Below, piece by piece: positions 42,559 through 53,650 of a stretch of DNA of 64,000 nt. Every line of letters starts with the position of its first letter. The stretch's first letter is position 1. The notes under the pieces were generated by a model, which ran no database searches, had not been told where the DNA came from, and worked only from the letters and a program-made list of their open reading frames with translations. Source of the stretch: Eupeodes corollae. Lineage: Eukaryota > Arthropoda > Insecta > Diptera > Syrphidae. The position numbers were made by a program, and so were the translations under genes. The DNA is taken from contig NC_079147.1 of NCBI RefSeq assembly GCF_945859685.1, forward strand, positions 60,232,946 through 60,296,945. Direction: 5' to 3'.

Positions 42559-45196
42559 GCCTAGTACCTCAACTGGAGATTGGGTTCCAACCCCAGTGGA
42601 AAGTTGTTGGGGGCAGCAAACGAGAAAGGGGGAGAGGTTCCAGTAAGGTTGAACTACTTAGTGAACACCTTATAGGGCTTCTTCGACATATTCGAAGCCC
42701 AGGCCTGTAAGGAGCGGTTTATCCGGCTCCCCATCCTTGGAGTTATACTTAGGATCTGGCCCTCCAGGTTGGGGACTGTGCCATCGGGGTAACTTCCTGG
42801 CCACGTAAAAGCTTTAATAGATGCGAAGCACCAACAAGCCTCGGATACAGACGGATTTACTGTTGACAACCTACGCAAACGAATTAAGGACAACGAACTT
42901 CGGATATGCACGTGGAATGTTAGGTCCCTTAACAGACCACGTGCGGCCGAAGAATTAGTGGAGGCCCTAAACCGCTATAAAGCAGATATCACCACCATCC
43001 AGGAAATACGATGGGATGGGCCGGGCAAAAAGAGGATGAAAAACTGCGATATTTACAATGGTAAAAGATATGTTCTTCAAGCTCCTAGACAAAACATATG
43101 AGCAGTGTCCTAGCTACGACATTAAAATAGTCCTGGGCGATTTTAATGCCAAGCTAGGAAGGGAAAACATCTTTGGTGGAATAATCGAGAAGAACAGCCT
43201 GCACGACAACACTTCCGACAACGGATTCAGGCTCATAGATTTTGTTGGGGGGGCAAAACGTCATGGTAGCCAGTAAGCGTTTTCCACACCTCAACATCTG
43301 CAAAGGAACTTGGACTTCTCTAGATCTATCTACCGTCAATCAGATCGGACCACTACCTCGTTGTAGCCAAGGTAGCACTTCGGGTTTCCAGACCCAAGTC
43401 AAAACAGGGAGGTGCTGGGAGAAGGTTCAACGTCGAACGGCTACAATCGCTAGAGATCGCCAAATCCTTTTCCGACCAAGTTACAAGTAACCTCCCTCGA
43501 AGTTCTCTGCCGCCAACACAATGTATCGAAAACCAGTGGCAACATAGCCAAGATGCAATCAGAGAAGCCACCTCTGATGTGCTGGGTTTCAAACAGCCCC
43601 CAACAAGGAACCCCTGGTTTGATGAATAATGTCGGCAGGCAAATAAAGCCAAACAACAGGCACGCAAAAACGGCGCTGCATAAAAGGACGAGAGCTGCTC
43701 ATGAGCTCTATGAGCAGAAGAGGCGAGAGGAATGCCGACTTCTCAGAAGGAAAAAGAGAGGGCATGAGAAGCGTGCGATCGAAGATGTTGAGAGGTTTAA
43801 AAGCAGGAATGAAGTTCAAAGGAACAGGTGAAACGAAACTCACGAAACATAAACCTAAAACCGAAGGCTGCAAAGATGAAAGTGGAAGCATCATAGTGGA
43901 AACAACTTATCTGTAAGATATGGTCGGAAGAAAGCATGACCGATGATTGGAACCTCAGTATTGTTTGCCCGATCCTGAAAAAATTAGGCCCTCTAAACTG
44001 CAACTATTGAGGAATCAGTCTAACATCGCCTATAAAATCTTCTCTGTCGTAATATGTGAACGTCTAAAGCCCATCGTCAACAACCTGATGGATCCTTATA
44101 AGTATGGTTTTAGACCAGGAAAGTCCACAGTTGATCAAATATTCATATTACGGCAGATTCTGGAAAAAACCCAAGAACACCAATCGACACCCACCATCTT
44201 TTCATCGATTTTAAGGTCGCATATGACAGCATATACAGGGACGAGCTGTATAGAAACATGTCTAGTTTTGGCATCCCTGCCAAACTAGTCCGTTTGTGCA
44301 GAATGACCATGGAGAATTTATGCTGCTCCATAAAGGTTGGAAACAACTTAACAGAACCTTTCGATGTCAAAAAAGGTTTTAGTCAAGGTGATGCGCTGTC
44401 ATGTGATTTTTTTAACATCGTGCTTGAAAGAATAGTGCAGAGCTCACATGTCAACACTAGAGGCACTATCGTTCAAAAGTCAGTCCAATTACTGGCATAT
44501 GCTGATGAAATTGACATAATCGGAAGAACTCAGCGTGATGTCAATGGAGCTTTTGTGAGCATTGAGGCAGAGGCGGCAAAAATGGGTATAACGGTTAATG
44601 AGGGCAAAACAAAGTACATGCTGTCGACAAGAAAGGACATACAACACCGACGTCCTGGTCAAAACGTCACCATCGACAGACGTAACTTTGAGGTAGTCAA
44701 AGACTTCGTTTACCTAGGCTCCGCTGTAAACGCAGAAAACAACACCAGCGCTGAGATCAAACGCAGAATAACTCTTGCTAACCGCTGTTTCTTTGGACTA
44801 AGAAAGCAATTGAGTGGTAAAGTCCTCTCCCGAGGGACCAAAGTGTTGCTTTATAAGACCCTTATCATCCCCGTCCTGCTACACGGTGCAGAAGCATGGA
44901 CCATGACAAAAGCGGATGAAAGCACCTTGGGTCGCTTCGAGAGAAAAGTTCTTCGTGTGATCTACGGTCCCGTATGCATCGAAGGGGAGTGGAGGAGAAG
45001 ATGGAACGACGAGCTGTACGGGCTGTACAGCGAGACTTAGCCAGAATTGTAAAAGTCCAACGACTAAGATGGCTGGGCCACGTAGAGCATATTGAAACCA
45101 AACTGGAGACATCTAGCTAGGGACCGAGCTAGATGGAGAAGTTTGTTGGGTGAGACCCTAGTTCACTCAGGACTGTAGCCCACCTTAAGTAAGTAA
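42559..45196 (+). mobile_element. RTE-clade LINE, second long copy
   Basis: Shares the 5' untranslated block ('ctagtacctcaactggagat') and all coding domains with the minus-strand copy at 36.3-39.7 kb. The 3' end reads GGACTGTAGCCCACCTTAAG and a short (TAAG) tail. It interrupts the Tc1-like element. Confidence 0.85.
42860..45040 (+). pseudogene. RTE endonuclease/RT remnant with deletions
   Basis: The endonuclease survives in pieces (ICTWNVRSLNRPRA near 42905; LGDFNAKLGRENIFGGIIEK near 43135; HLNICKGTW). The middle is scrambled and shortened. RT is best kept from 44258 (MSSFGIPAKLVRLCRMTMEN) through GFSQGDALSCDFFNIVLERI, with the catalytic box altered to LLAYADEIDII (A-D-E for A-D-D). The C-terminus continues SADESTLGRFERKVLRVIYG-like sequence to 45040. 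The changed catalytic Asp alone would inactivate it. Confidence 0.85.
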
Positions 45197-46337
45197 AATT
45201 ATTAACTTCCCATAGGAAGTTATTGTAATGGGTCCGATTTGTCAAATTGAAAATTTTGACATTTCTCGACGTTTCAAGGTCCCTAGAGTCGAAATAAAAG
45301 ATTTTTAGAAAGATGTCTGTGCGTGCGTGTGTACGTACGTTCGTACATCCGTACGTCCGTACGTTCGCGGCGTTTTTTTCGTCCTCCATAGCTGAAGAAC
45401 CAGAAGAGATATCAACTTCAAATAAATGTTGTGGGTGGTTTTTTTACCATAGCAGTTTAAAAAAAAAGGTAAAAATTTTGGTTAACCCTAAATATCTTAC
45501 GAACCAAAAACGCTAGAGACTTGAATGAAATTTTATATAATATATTGTAACGTAATACCAAACAGGTATATTTTTTGAAAAAATCAATATAACGGTTTTT
45601 TTTTATAAATCAATAAAACTGAAAAAAAAATTTGTCACATCCAAAATTTTACGACTGAAATATGATTTCATCTCTAAAACAATTTTGTGCAACGAAGAAT
45701 AATGTTTTTGACATCTGATAAAATTTTGAGAAAAATCGAATTGACAGTTTTTTTTATAAAAAATAAAAATCTAAAAAAAACATTACTAAAAGTTCGTAAA
45801 AATTGAATATCGATTCAAATACCTTTTCAAAAACTTGAAATGTAGGCTACAAGCTTATTTTATTTTATAAGAAATATTGTTTTCAACGTTTTGAAAAATG
45901 TTGAGAGAAATCGAATTGACAGTTTTTTTTACAAAAAATAAAAACCTAAAAAAAAATTTATAAAAGTTGGTAAAAATTGATTTTCGACTCAAATATCTTT
46001 TCAAAACTTTGAGATATTGGCTTTAATTTACTTTTATCTTTCAAAAAATTTTGTTCTCAACATTCAGTTAAAGTTTTAAAAAAATCGAATTGACAGTTTT
46101 TTTACAAAAAATTAAAAACCAAAAAAAAAAAAAATTAACAAAAGTTTTTAAAAAATGATTTTCGACTCAAATAACTTTTTAAAACTTTGAGATAATAGCT
46201 TCTATCTAATTTTTTCTTATAAGAAATATTTTCAACATTAGGACAAATTTTAAGAAAAATTGAATTAACAGTTTTTTACAAAAAATAAAAACCTAAAAAA
46301 AAATGTATAAAAGTTGGTAAAAATTGATTTTCGACTT

Positions 46338-49139
46338 GGCTTGGTGCCTTTATTCTTTTCCCACCATGGCCTCGCCATATACATTAGGAATGATGTTGCT
46401 TATCAGCTCTTACCACAATATGGTCTTTGCACCAATTCCTTTTTTAATTAAAGGTGGTTTAAATTCTCCGTGAATAAGCAAATCATTCACTACTGCTTCC
46501 TTTATCGAAGCCCAAATTTAGACAGAGTATCAACTTCTCGTGAATTTGATGCTTTGTCTGATTCCATCCAAAGAATTGTTTCGTCCTATCCTCGCACTGA
46601 AATCGTTGTTACGGGCGATTTCAATGTACACAATTCTTCATGGCTTCAACATTCAGGCCAGACAACACCCGATGGAGTGTGTGCAGAAATCTTCGCTGAG
46701 TTGAACCACCTAACTCAGCTTGTCAACGAGCCCACCCGAATATCGGACGTTGAAGGTCGAGCAGAAAACACTCTTGACTTGTTTCTTACCTCTGACCCTG
46801 ATAAGTACACTGTTAGTGTTCTATCTCCTCTAGGCACATCTGACCATTGTGTTATATCAGCAAATTTCTCGTGTCAAAACTGTTCAGTTAAAGAAAGAGC
46901 TCCTAAGAGAACCGTTTGGCAATACGAGAAAGCCAACTGGGACGGCCTCAATAATTACTTCAGGATCTTTAAGTGGTCACTATGCTTCTAATAGTGACGT
47001 TGACGCCAGCGCTGATATGATCACAAGTTTAATTCTCCTGGGAATGAGAACTTTTATACCAAACAGGGTTAAAAGTATCAGACCCAAGGGAAACGCTTGG
47101 TTTGATGCGAGCTGTAAAGAGGTTATTAGGGCCAAAGAGGTTAGTTTCCGTTGCTATAAAGCCAACCGTACTGAGGAAAGCCGGAAAAAGTTCAAACAAG
47201 CCAGGAAGGCCTGCAACGCACATATTCGACGGACCAAATTTTTACATGACCAAAATTTACGGCAAAAAATACTGCAATGTCCCAAAGGCAGTAAAAATTT
47301 TTGGTCATTTGTAAAAAACATGAGGAATTCTTCCTCTTCTTCGGTTCCTACGCTCGTTGATAATGACACTCCTTTTGTTAGCTCTTTAGAGAAAGCTAAT
47401 CTCTTTGCTAGGCAGTTCGCCGCCAATTCTACGCTGCCAGTGAGTGTTATGACTCCGCCTGTACTTGAGCGAGTTAGAGATTCTATGGGACCAATCTTTT
47501 TTCGCACTCGTACTGTGGCAAGAGTCCTAAGAGATCTAAACACACATAAATCCGCTGGTCCGGATGGTATCCCCGCTATTGTTCTGAAGAGGTGTTCTTC
47601 AACGCTGGCAAAACCACTGCGTAAGCTTTTTCATCTGTCCTACTCCTCAGGTCTCGTTCCGAGCGGATGGAAAACGGCATTTGTCCAGCCTATTCCCAAA
47701 AAAAGCGAATCTTCCTCACTCTCTAACTACCTACCGATTGCACTTACGTCCCTTCTTTCCAAGGTCATGGAAACGCTGATTAATTATCAGCTCAAGAAAT
47801 ATCTTGAAGATCGAAAGCTTCTTAATGACCGGCAATACGGCTTTCGTAGCAATAGGTCCACTGGTGATCTCATGGTTCATCTCACCGAACAGTGGAGCAA
47901 ATCTTTACATCGTTTTGGAGAAATTAAGATTATTGCACTTGATATTTCAAAAGCATTTGATAGGGTTTGGCATCAGGCTCTCTTATCGAAAATGCGTGCA
48001 TTCGGTTTTCATGAATCCCTGCTTCATTGGATTAATAATTACCTTTCGGATCGTTCAATACAAGTAGTATTGGATGGATTCAAGTCTGAAAACCATAAAA
48101 TAAATGCTGGTGTGCCCCAGGGCTCTGTTTTATCTCCAACACTCTTTCTCATTTTTATTAATGATCTTCTGTCTGTAACATCTAATCCAATACATTGTTT
48201 CGCTGACGATAGTACTCTTAGCTTTTCATATTCGTTTTCAGACTCACATCCCTCTTCTTCGGATGTGGAACTGCAACGACAAAATATGATAAGCTCATTA
48301 AATTCCGATCTAAACAGCATTGTTCAATGGGGATTAAAAAACCGCGTGGAATTTAATGCTTCGAAAACCCAATGCTGTCTTGTATCGTTAAAGCGAGATA
48401 TACCCCCATTGCCATTATCCATGGATGGCACTTGCATCAATGAGACTGAACACCTCGATATTCTTGGTATGTGTGTCACCAACCACCTCTTATGGAATGA
48501 CCACATACGCGATGTCGCCAAAAATGCCGCAAGGTGTTTGGGTTTTCTTAGGCGATGCAAGAAATATTTCACCCCTTCTGATCTGGCTGTTATCTACAAG
48601 ACTTACATACGTCCAAGGCTTGAGTATGACTCCCATCTCTGGGCTGGTGCTCCTGCAACTTACTTAAGCCTCTTGGATAGTATTGAACGTAGAGCATTTA
48701 AATTGATAGGTGATAATATCATCATAAGTTCATTTACTTCGCTTGAACATCGTCGTAAGGTCTCTTGTCTGACCCTTTTTTACCGTTATTTTAACGGCTT
48801 ATGATCTAGTGAAATAGCCAGTTGCATTCCTCCCCTTAAACAGTTCAACCGTAATACTCGCGCTTCTAGGAATGCTCATCAGTATACCCTCGAGCCCAAC
48901 TTCGGTCGTACTGTCAAATACAGAGATTCGTTCTTTAGCCGTACTACGCGAATGTGGAATGCCTTACCACACTCTGTCTTTACTAGTCATTGCAATATTC
49001 AGGAATTCAAAACCAATGTGCACCGACATCTCCTTTTAAACCCTCTCTCCTCTTCCTAGTGCTCACACTGTGCATCTGCATAATAAGGGTAGTAATATCC
49101 CCTTGAGTGTGTGTTTATTATTAAAAAAAAAAAAAAAAT
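46338..49139 (+). mobile_element. Jockey-group LINE, 5'-truncated, poly(A) tail
   Basis: Inserted within a 173-bp unit of the satellite-cored repeat. It starts inside the endonuclease domain, as expected for 5' truncation, and ends with a 17-A tail at 49123-49139. It differs in family and tail type from the CR1-like LINE at 26.0-30.0 kb. Confidence 0.85.
46346..49059 (+). pseudogene. Jockey-group LINE ORF2: endonuclease end and RT
   Basis: The endonuclease part reads GLAIYIRNDVAYQLL, HYCFLYRSPNLD, VVTGDFNVHNSSWLQHSG, NTLDLFLTSDP and LGTSDHCVISANF. Frames change near 46960. The 651-codon frame from 46849 carries RT motifs HKSAGPDGIPAIVLK, RQYGFRSNRSTGDLM, IIALDISKAFDRVWH, NAGVPQGSVLSPTLF and the catalytic HCFADDSTL. 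A stop at 48802 replaces a sense codon; the C-terminal domain resumes (SFFSRTTRMWNALP) and ends with TAG at 49059. Stops and truncation make it inactive. Confidence 0.88.
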
Positions 49140-49603
49140 ATCTCTTCAAAAATTTTAAATATTGGCTTCAAACTAATTTTATCTTATAAGAAATAATGTT
49201 TTCAAAATTTGGTAAAATTTTTTAAAAATTCGAATTGACAGTTTTTTTTACAAAATATAAAACTCTAAAAAAAACAATACTAAAACTTGGTAAAAATTTA
49301 CTTTCGGCTCAAATAGCTTTTCAAAAATCAAAAATATTGGCATCAAACTTATTTTATTTCACAGAAAATATTGTTTTCAATATTTAATTATTCAGTAATT
49401 TTTATATAAAAATATAACAATCCGTTTTTTCATAAAAAATAAAATCAACAAAAAATAGTACGCAAATTTTTCAAAAATTGATACGAGTACATATAGACAA
49501 ACTTTTCTTCCCAGTCTCCTTTTTATCATTGTGTTAAGTTGTTTTATTTTTAACGAAATCTTTTGCTATATATTGAGGGCTTAATTGTATGACCACGACT
49601 GTA

Positions 49604-50036
49604 CATACATTTAAACGAATCACATGATGCATCTCGAACTTGTATTTTTCCCAATAGCTCCTGTCCCTATATGCCCATCATATTAAAAGCGCGATGTAAA
49701 ATAAAGGTCCTTAAAAATGCACATTCTAAAAACTACATTGAAATCCAACCCTTAAAACAATACAGGTACTTTTTCTGCCATACGCTACGCAACGCATTCA
49801 TATTATTATCCCATGCTGCGATTAGATCGCAACTCGGAAGGGAGTTTTATTGCTCTGTGTCTTACAACAGGACTTAAATAAATAAAGATATAACATATTC
49901 CCCGTTATACATATATGTATATGCTGAATGGTGATATTATCCTGAGCACATCTGCGTATTAAAAGGTGGCGCGCAGCGGTGTGTATTCCTTTTTTCCTAT
50001 ATATTTTTTTGTTTTAGTGCAACCCCATGAAAAATT
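49604..50036. other. spacer, possible 3' UTR of the minus-strand exon at 50.0 kb
   Basis: No coding frame with a recognisable domain. The part adjoining 50036 may be the 3' untranslated region of that exon. Confidence 0.35.
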
Positions 50037-50181
50037 TCACACAGTCCAATCCACGCAGTCCTTCATCTCTAAGAAGGCTTCATTCTGTTCTCTGGAGAAG
50101 TATAGATACTGACTCTGACTGGCATAAAAGTCAAAAACGCGATACGTGTAGGAACGCTTTGGCTTTGGTTTCGAGAGTGTA
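50037..50181 (-). CDS. candidate terminal exon of a host gene
   Basis: A strong polypyrimidine tract and acceptor (TTTGTTCTCAACTTAG) on the minus strand precede 47 open codons to a TGA at 50039-50037. The peptide starts LSKPKPKRSYTYRVFDFYAS and continues QSQYLYFSREQNEAFLEMKD before CVDWTV. Its composition is balanced and its GC content is higher than the surroundings, unlike the AT-rich chance frames nearby. No family is recognised, and upstream exons could not be traced. It could instead be the end of an unknown mobile-element gene. Confidence 0.4.
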
Positions 50182-50189
50182 CTAAGTTG

Positions 50190-51178
50190 AGAACAAATTA
50201 AAAAAAAAAAGAGTAAACGAAATTTTATTTCGGTGAGTTTTAGCAACAAAAAAAAAAAAAATAATTTAAAAAATCATTTTTTAAACTATCTCCATCCACT
50301 TGAAAATCCTAGAGTGTGAAAAAAATTAAATTCAATACTCCATAAATTGAGGTATTTTTCCGCCCCAAATTGTGTTTCTTTGTTGATGAGAAAAATGTAT
50401 ATCTATGAAATTGACGGAAGGTTGTTAATTATTTATGGTAACATTTTTTTCATTCAGCTATTCAGCAATAAATTTAAATTTTAAAAATCCATTAAAAAGC
50501 CACCCAATAGTTTAATTTATTTAAATTTTCTTGTGAGAAGAAAAGATAAATTCCAATATCGATTTTGAGTCTTTGGATGAACAAGAATTTTACCCTCTGT
50601 CTCGGTTGTGGAAATAAAATAGAAATCAAAATTGGGCTGCTTTTAAGACTTCTTTACCATCTTATTGCTTCCATCACTGATATAAAAATAGTATTTGATA
50701 AGGACGATGATTTATTCATATTTTCATAGCCTAGTTAAAAAATGTATGAAATTAAGTGTAAGTAGTTGAAAAAAAAGAAAAGAAAATTTCAGTAAAATGA
50801 TGAAATATTGTATCTTTATTAGTTAGAAGTTTTTGAATAAATAAATAAGTTCACTATCTTCAGATCTAGATAGGTACACATCCATTGATTTTTATTTCAA
50901 AGATGTAATAAAATCTAAATTTCATGTGGTATATTTGTTATGCTTAGAAAGTACAATATTTTAATATGTTCCTCTGTCTGCTAGATACTTGTTGTAGATA
51001 CACGAACAATATTCATGCGCCCAACGAATGCGCGCCCAAGTTTTATTGTAAACAATTTGAAACTATTCCCTCTCTTTTGTCTTTTTCAAGTCTAATTCTG
51101 TTTGTTTATAGGTTCGGGAAATTATTGGCAGCTGCAACATGGGTAATAAAAAGACAGAGAGACAATTTATTATACATT
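50190..51178. other. AT-rich stretch, no supported gene
   Basis: No domain-bearing frame. A possible plus-strand mini-exon with acceptor and donor lies at about 51110-51140 but encodes only about ten residues, and no partner exon was found. Confidence 0.35.
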
Positions 51179-51358
51179 CTACATCCATACATATTTAATA
51201 TCTGTTGATTAAAGGAAGTACTTCTTGATGGAAACCTTTTGAATGGAACCAAACAAATTTAATTACTACCTCATTATCTTCGAAACGAGTATCATTGTGA
51301 TTGCATTTTTGGTTTTGCTGAAGAGCTTTTGTGGGGCTTATTTAAGTTTTACCATTTT
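51179..51358 (+). repeat. direct repeat, left copy (about 180 bp)
   Basis: From 'ctacat' and 'atacatatttaatatctg' to 'ggcttatttaagt' the sequence is almost the same as at 53132-53312, with one short 'tgtcatta' difference. The two copies bracket the pogo and Tc1 fragments at 51.6-52.7 kb. Confidence 0.9.
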
Positions 51359-51573
51359 TAACTTGGGACATATAGGAACTACAGTGGTGGTTGTATAAAT
51401 AGCACATATTATTGTCAATTTTGATCTTTTATTAAATTCAAGTGAAAGGAGCATTTAAGGTTTATACACATAAAGTTTTTATTGCTTAAATTAAATTTCA
51501 TATATTTCTTAATGTATTAGGAACCATAAGTGTCTTAGTTTCAGTTATTTCTGTAAGAAAACTTTTGTCATTA

Positions 51574-52335
51574 GGGGAAGCCGGGCATAACGGGCCCCTT
51601 AAGGATTTCTTGTTATAAAAACTGCAAAAATGTGTTTATTTTCTCCAAAACAATTTTATTAGATAGAAAATTGATAAATACGTTAGTACACAAAAGAAAA
51701 ATAAATAAAAAAAAATAATTCAGTACGTTAAATTAATTTTAGTAAATGATAGAATTTGCCCATTCTACCCCGGTACTGGGGCACAATGGACATATGTGGG
51801 GCATGACGGGCGCAAAGCTAAACTGGGTTGCAACTGGAGCAAATGTGGCTAGATTCATCGTCAACATCATCCTCTCCAGCACAAGAACAATGTGCCCACT
51901 TACCACATGATCTGCAGGAAATCCATCCTTCTGTAGACTGGGAGTATAAATGCCCACAATAAAGACACTCTTCGTCCTCCTCGCTTTCTGAAGATTCTTC
52001 CTTCCTGGTAGTTTTCTTTTTTGTTGAGGCTTTTTTCTTTTTCATAACAAGAGGCTTGGACTTCGTGGACTCAGCCTCTAGCTGCGCCTTGTAAGGAGAG
52101 CTTGTAATTATTGCAGTCTTTCCCCTGCGCTTAGAAACTCTTTTTTTAACGGGTGCTTTGGGAACAGCTACAATATGAGATGGAGAAAACTTTTAGAATG
52201 AAGTTGATGACGTTGGTGCATCATTGTTTGTCAAATCGGGCTCTGGAGAGGATAACAGTGCACCCATTGGTATCGGATTAACAGAATGTGGTGTAGACAT
52301 TGTGGACTGATTGGTTTCCGAAACGGGATTTGGGG
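51574..52335 (-). mobile_element. pogo-like element, 3' end only
   Basis: A TIR-like GGGGAAGCCGGGCATAACGG starts at 51574 next to TA (51572-51573). Related words (GGGGCATGACGGGC) recur inside to about 51810. The minus strand above it codes the C-terminus of a pogo-like transposase. The other end is lost where it meets Tc1 sequence at about 52335. Confidence 0.65.
51739..52335 (-). pseudogene. pogo-like transposase C-terminus with PHD finger
   Basis: The minus strand reads PNPVSETNQSTMSTPHSVNP, a stop near 52196, then basic sequence (KKRVSKRRGKTAI and MKKKKASTKKKTTRKEESSE). It ends in a Cys-rich finger: CLYCGHLYS, CRSCGKWAHCSC and CSSC, with a stop at about 51820. The layout equals the C-terminus of the element at 23.9-31.4 kb but the sequence is a different family. 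DDE domain absent. Confidence 0.75.
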
Positions 52336-52339
52336 ACAA

Positions 52340-52700
52340 CATCAGTGGATCGGCGGCGCCGTGCCAAGAGAAAGCTCCTCACAACATTACATTTCCTCCT
52401 CCGTGTTTAATTGTTTTGAGAGTGTACTTTCGGTTGTATTGTTGGTTAGGTGGACGCCAAACATATTTTTTTCCATCTGATCCGAATCTGCAGAACTTTG
52501 ATTCATTACTCCAGAGCACGTTTTTCCAAAAATCATATTTTTTTTTGAGACGAATTGTTTTTTCTGTGTGCCCCTTAATTGAATTTCATTCAACCGCCGC
52601 CTGATTGTCCGAGAAGACAAAGAAATACCGTTATGTAACTCAATATTAGATTTTATTTGGTTTGAAGTCTTAAATGATCTTCTCTTCATGTGGTTTTTCT
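52340..52700 (-). pseudogene. Tc1-like transposase fragment
   Basis: The minus strand starts MKRRSFKTSNQIKSNIELHN and continues LSSRTIRRRLNEIQLRG, the second HTH of Tc1 transposases. Then come, in a shifted frame, the equivalents of FGSDGKKYVWRPPN and KHGGGNVML. It stops at the join with the pogo-like C-terminus at about 52335. The remaining catalytic part is missing. Confidence 0.75.
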
Positions 52701-52719
52701 TGCAAATTATTTTTATCCG

Positions 52720-53131
52720 TCGAAAAAATAAAAAAGGTTAGTTCAAAAAAATATATTTTTAAATATTAACTTTATTTTCTATTCAACAAGATGGAATATT
52801 TAAATAGTTTCACATGCATAGTTCTTACGTACTACTCTGTAACTACTGGAAACTCCTTCCGTGTTGCATCTATTTATATCGTTTTGTTTCCTTTATGTTT
52901 GTGTTGGTTAATTACTTTTTGTATATCTTTTATGTTTGTGTTGGTTAATTACTTTTTGTATCTTTATCTTATTTTGTTATTTGGTTGGTCATAAAATATC
53001 TGTTATGTTCTATTTTTATTGTTATCTTGTTTTGTTATTATTATCTTTATTATTTTATTATTATTATTATTATTATTTCCTCTTATTTCCTGCTTGAGGT
53101 ACAGTTGAGTGTTTATAACTTGCACGTGGGG
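52720..53131. other. AT-rich spacer with (ATT)n run
   Basis: Contains 'ctttatgtttgtgttggtta' repeated at about 52891 and 52930, and a (TTA)n microsatellite at about 53050-53085. No gene seen. Confidence 0.5.
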
Positions 53132-53312
53132 CTACATACATATTTAATATCTGTTGATTAAAGGAAGTACTTCTTGATGGAAGCCTTTTAAATGGAACCA
53201 AACAAATTTAATTACTACCTCATTGTCATTATCTTCGAAACGAGTATCATTGTGATTGCATTTTTGGTTTTGCTGAAGAGCTTTTTGGGGGGCTTATTTA
53301 AGTGTGACCATT
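53132..53312 (+). repeat. direct repeat, right copy (about 180 bp)
   Basis: Second copy of the segment at 51179-51358. It ends just before the hAT element that starts at 53349. Confidence 0.9.
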
Positions 53313-53650
53313 TGTTTTTTAGGAGAACACTTTAAAGTGCGATTGCTACAGTGGCGTAGCGTGGGTTTTTGCCGCCCCAATTTTTTTTTGTCAAAGTTGG
53401 TGAACACTACAATTTCTTCCATAATGAACTATACTTACAGAGTATCCATTTATTTGTAGGTGATGTATATCGATTATAACCATATTGAAAAAAAGCTCAA
53501 AAAATAAATTAAGATTAAGAAAGATAATTACATTGTGCCAAGCAACTCAACTGACATTGACTTATGTACGTTACCTATATTTAATAATTTATAAAACGTA
53601 GAAAATCTTTAAATTATTTGCCTTCTTTGTTTTTTACACACAAATTCTTT

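Larger units (their letters stand above)
45202..49530 (+). repeat. satellite-cored dispersed repeat, interrupted by a LINE
   Basis: Begins with the family head TTAACTTCCCATAGGAAGTT, a conserved block to 'gaaagatgtctgtgcgtgcg', a CGTACG-type microsatellite and then AT-rich tandem units. Anchor word TCGAATTGACAGTTTTTTT recurs at about 45737, 45912, 46086 and 46259, a period of about 173 bp. A LINE fills 46338-49139; the core resumes at 49140 and the end, worn, lies near 49530. Confidence 0.8.
41506..49601 (+). mobile_element. Tc1-like element expanded by nested insertions
   Basis: CAGTCGTGGTCATACAATTA (41506) is mirrored by the inverse, ending GTATGACCACGACTG at 49601; TA lies on both sides (41504-41505 and 49602-49603). 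Only about 1.1 kb is Tc1 sequence: the left end to about 42555 and a short right end. The interior is an RTE LINE (42559-45196), a satellite-cored repeat (45202-49530) and a Jockey-group LINE inside that repeat. Confidence 0.85.

Noticed and set aside
45313..45516. Open frame MSVRACVRTFVHPYV and its relatives at 53764 and on the opposite strands
   Set aside because: Both strands are open only because of the CGTACG/CGTG microsatellite in the repeat head; the peptides are shared repeat translations without domain content.
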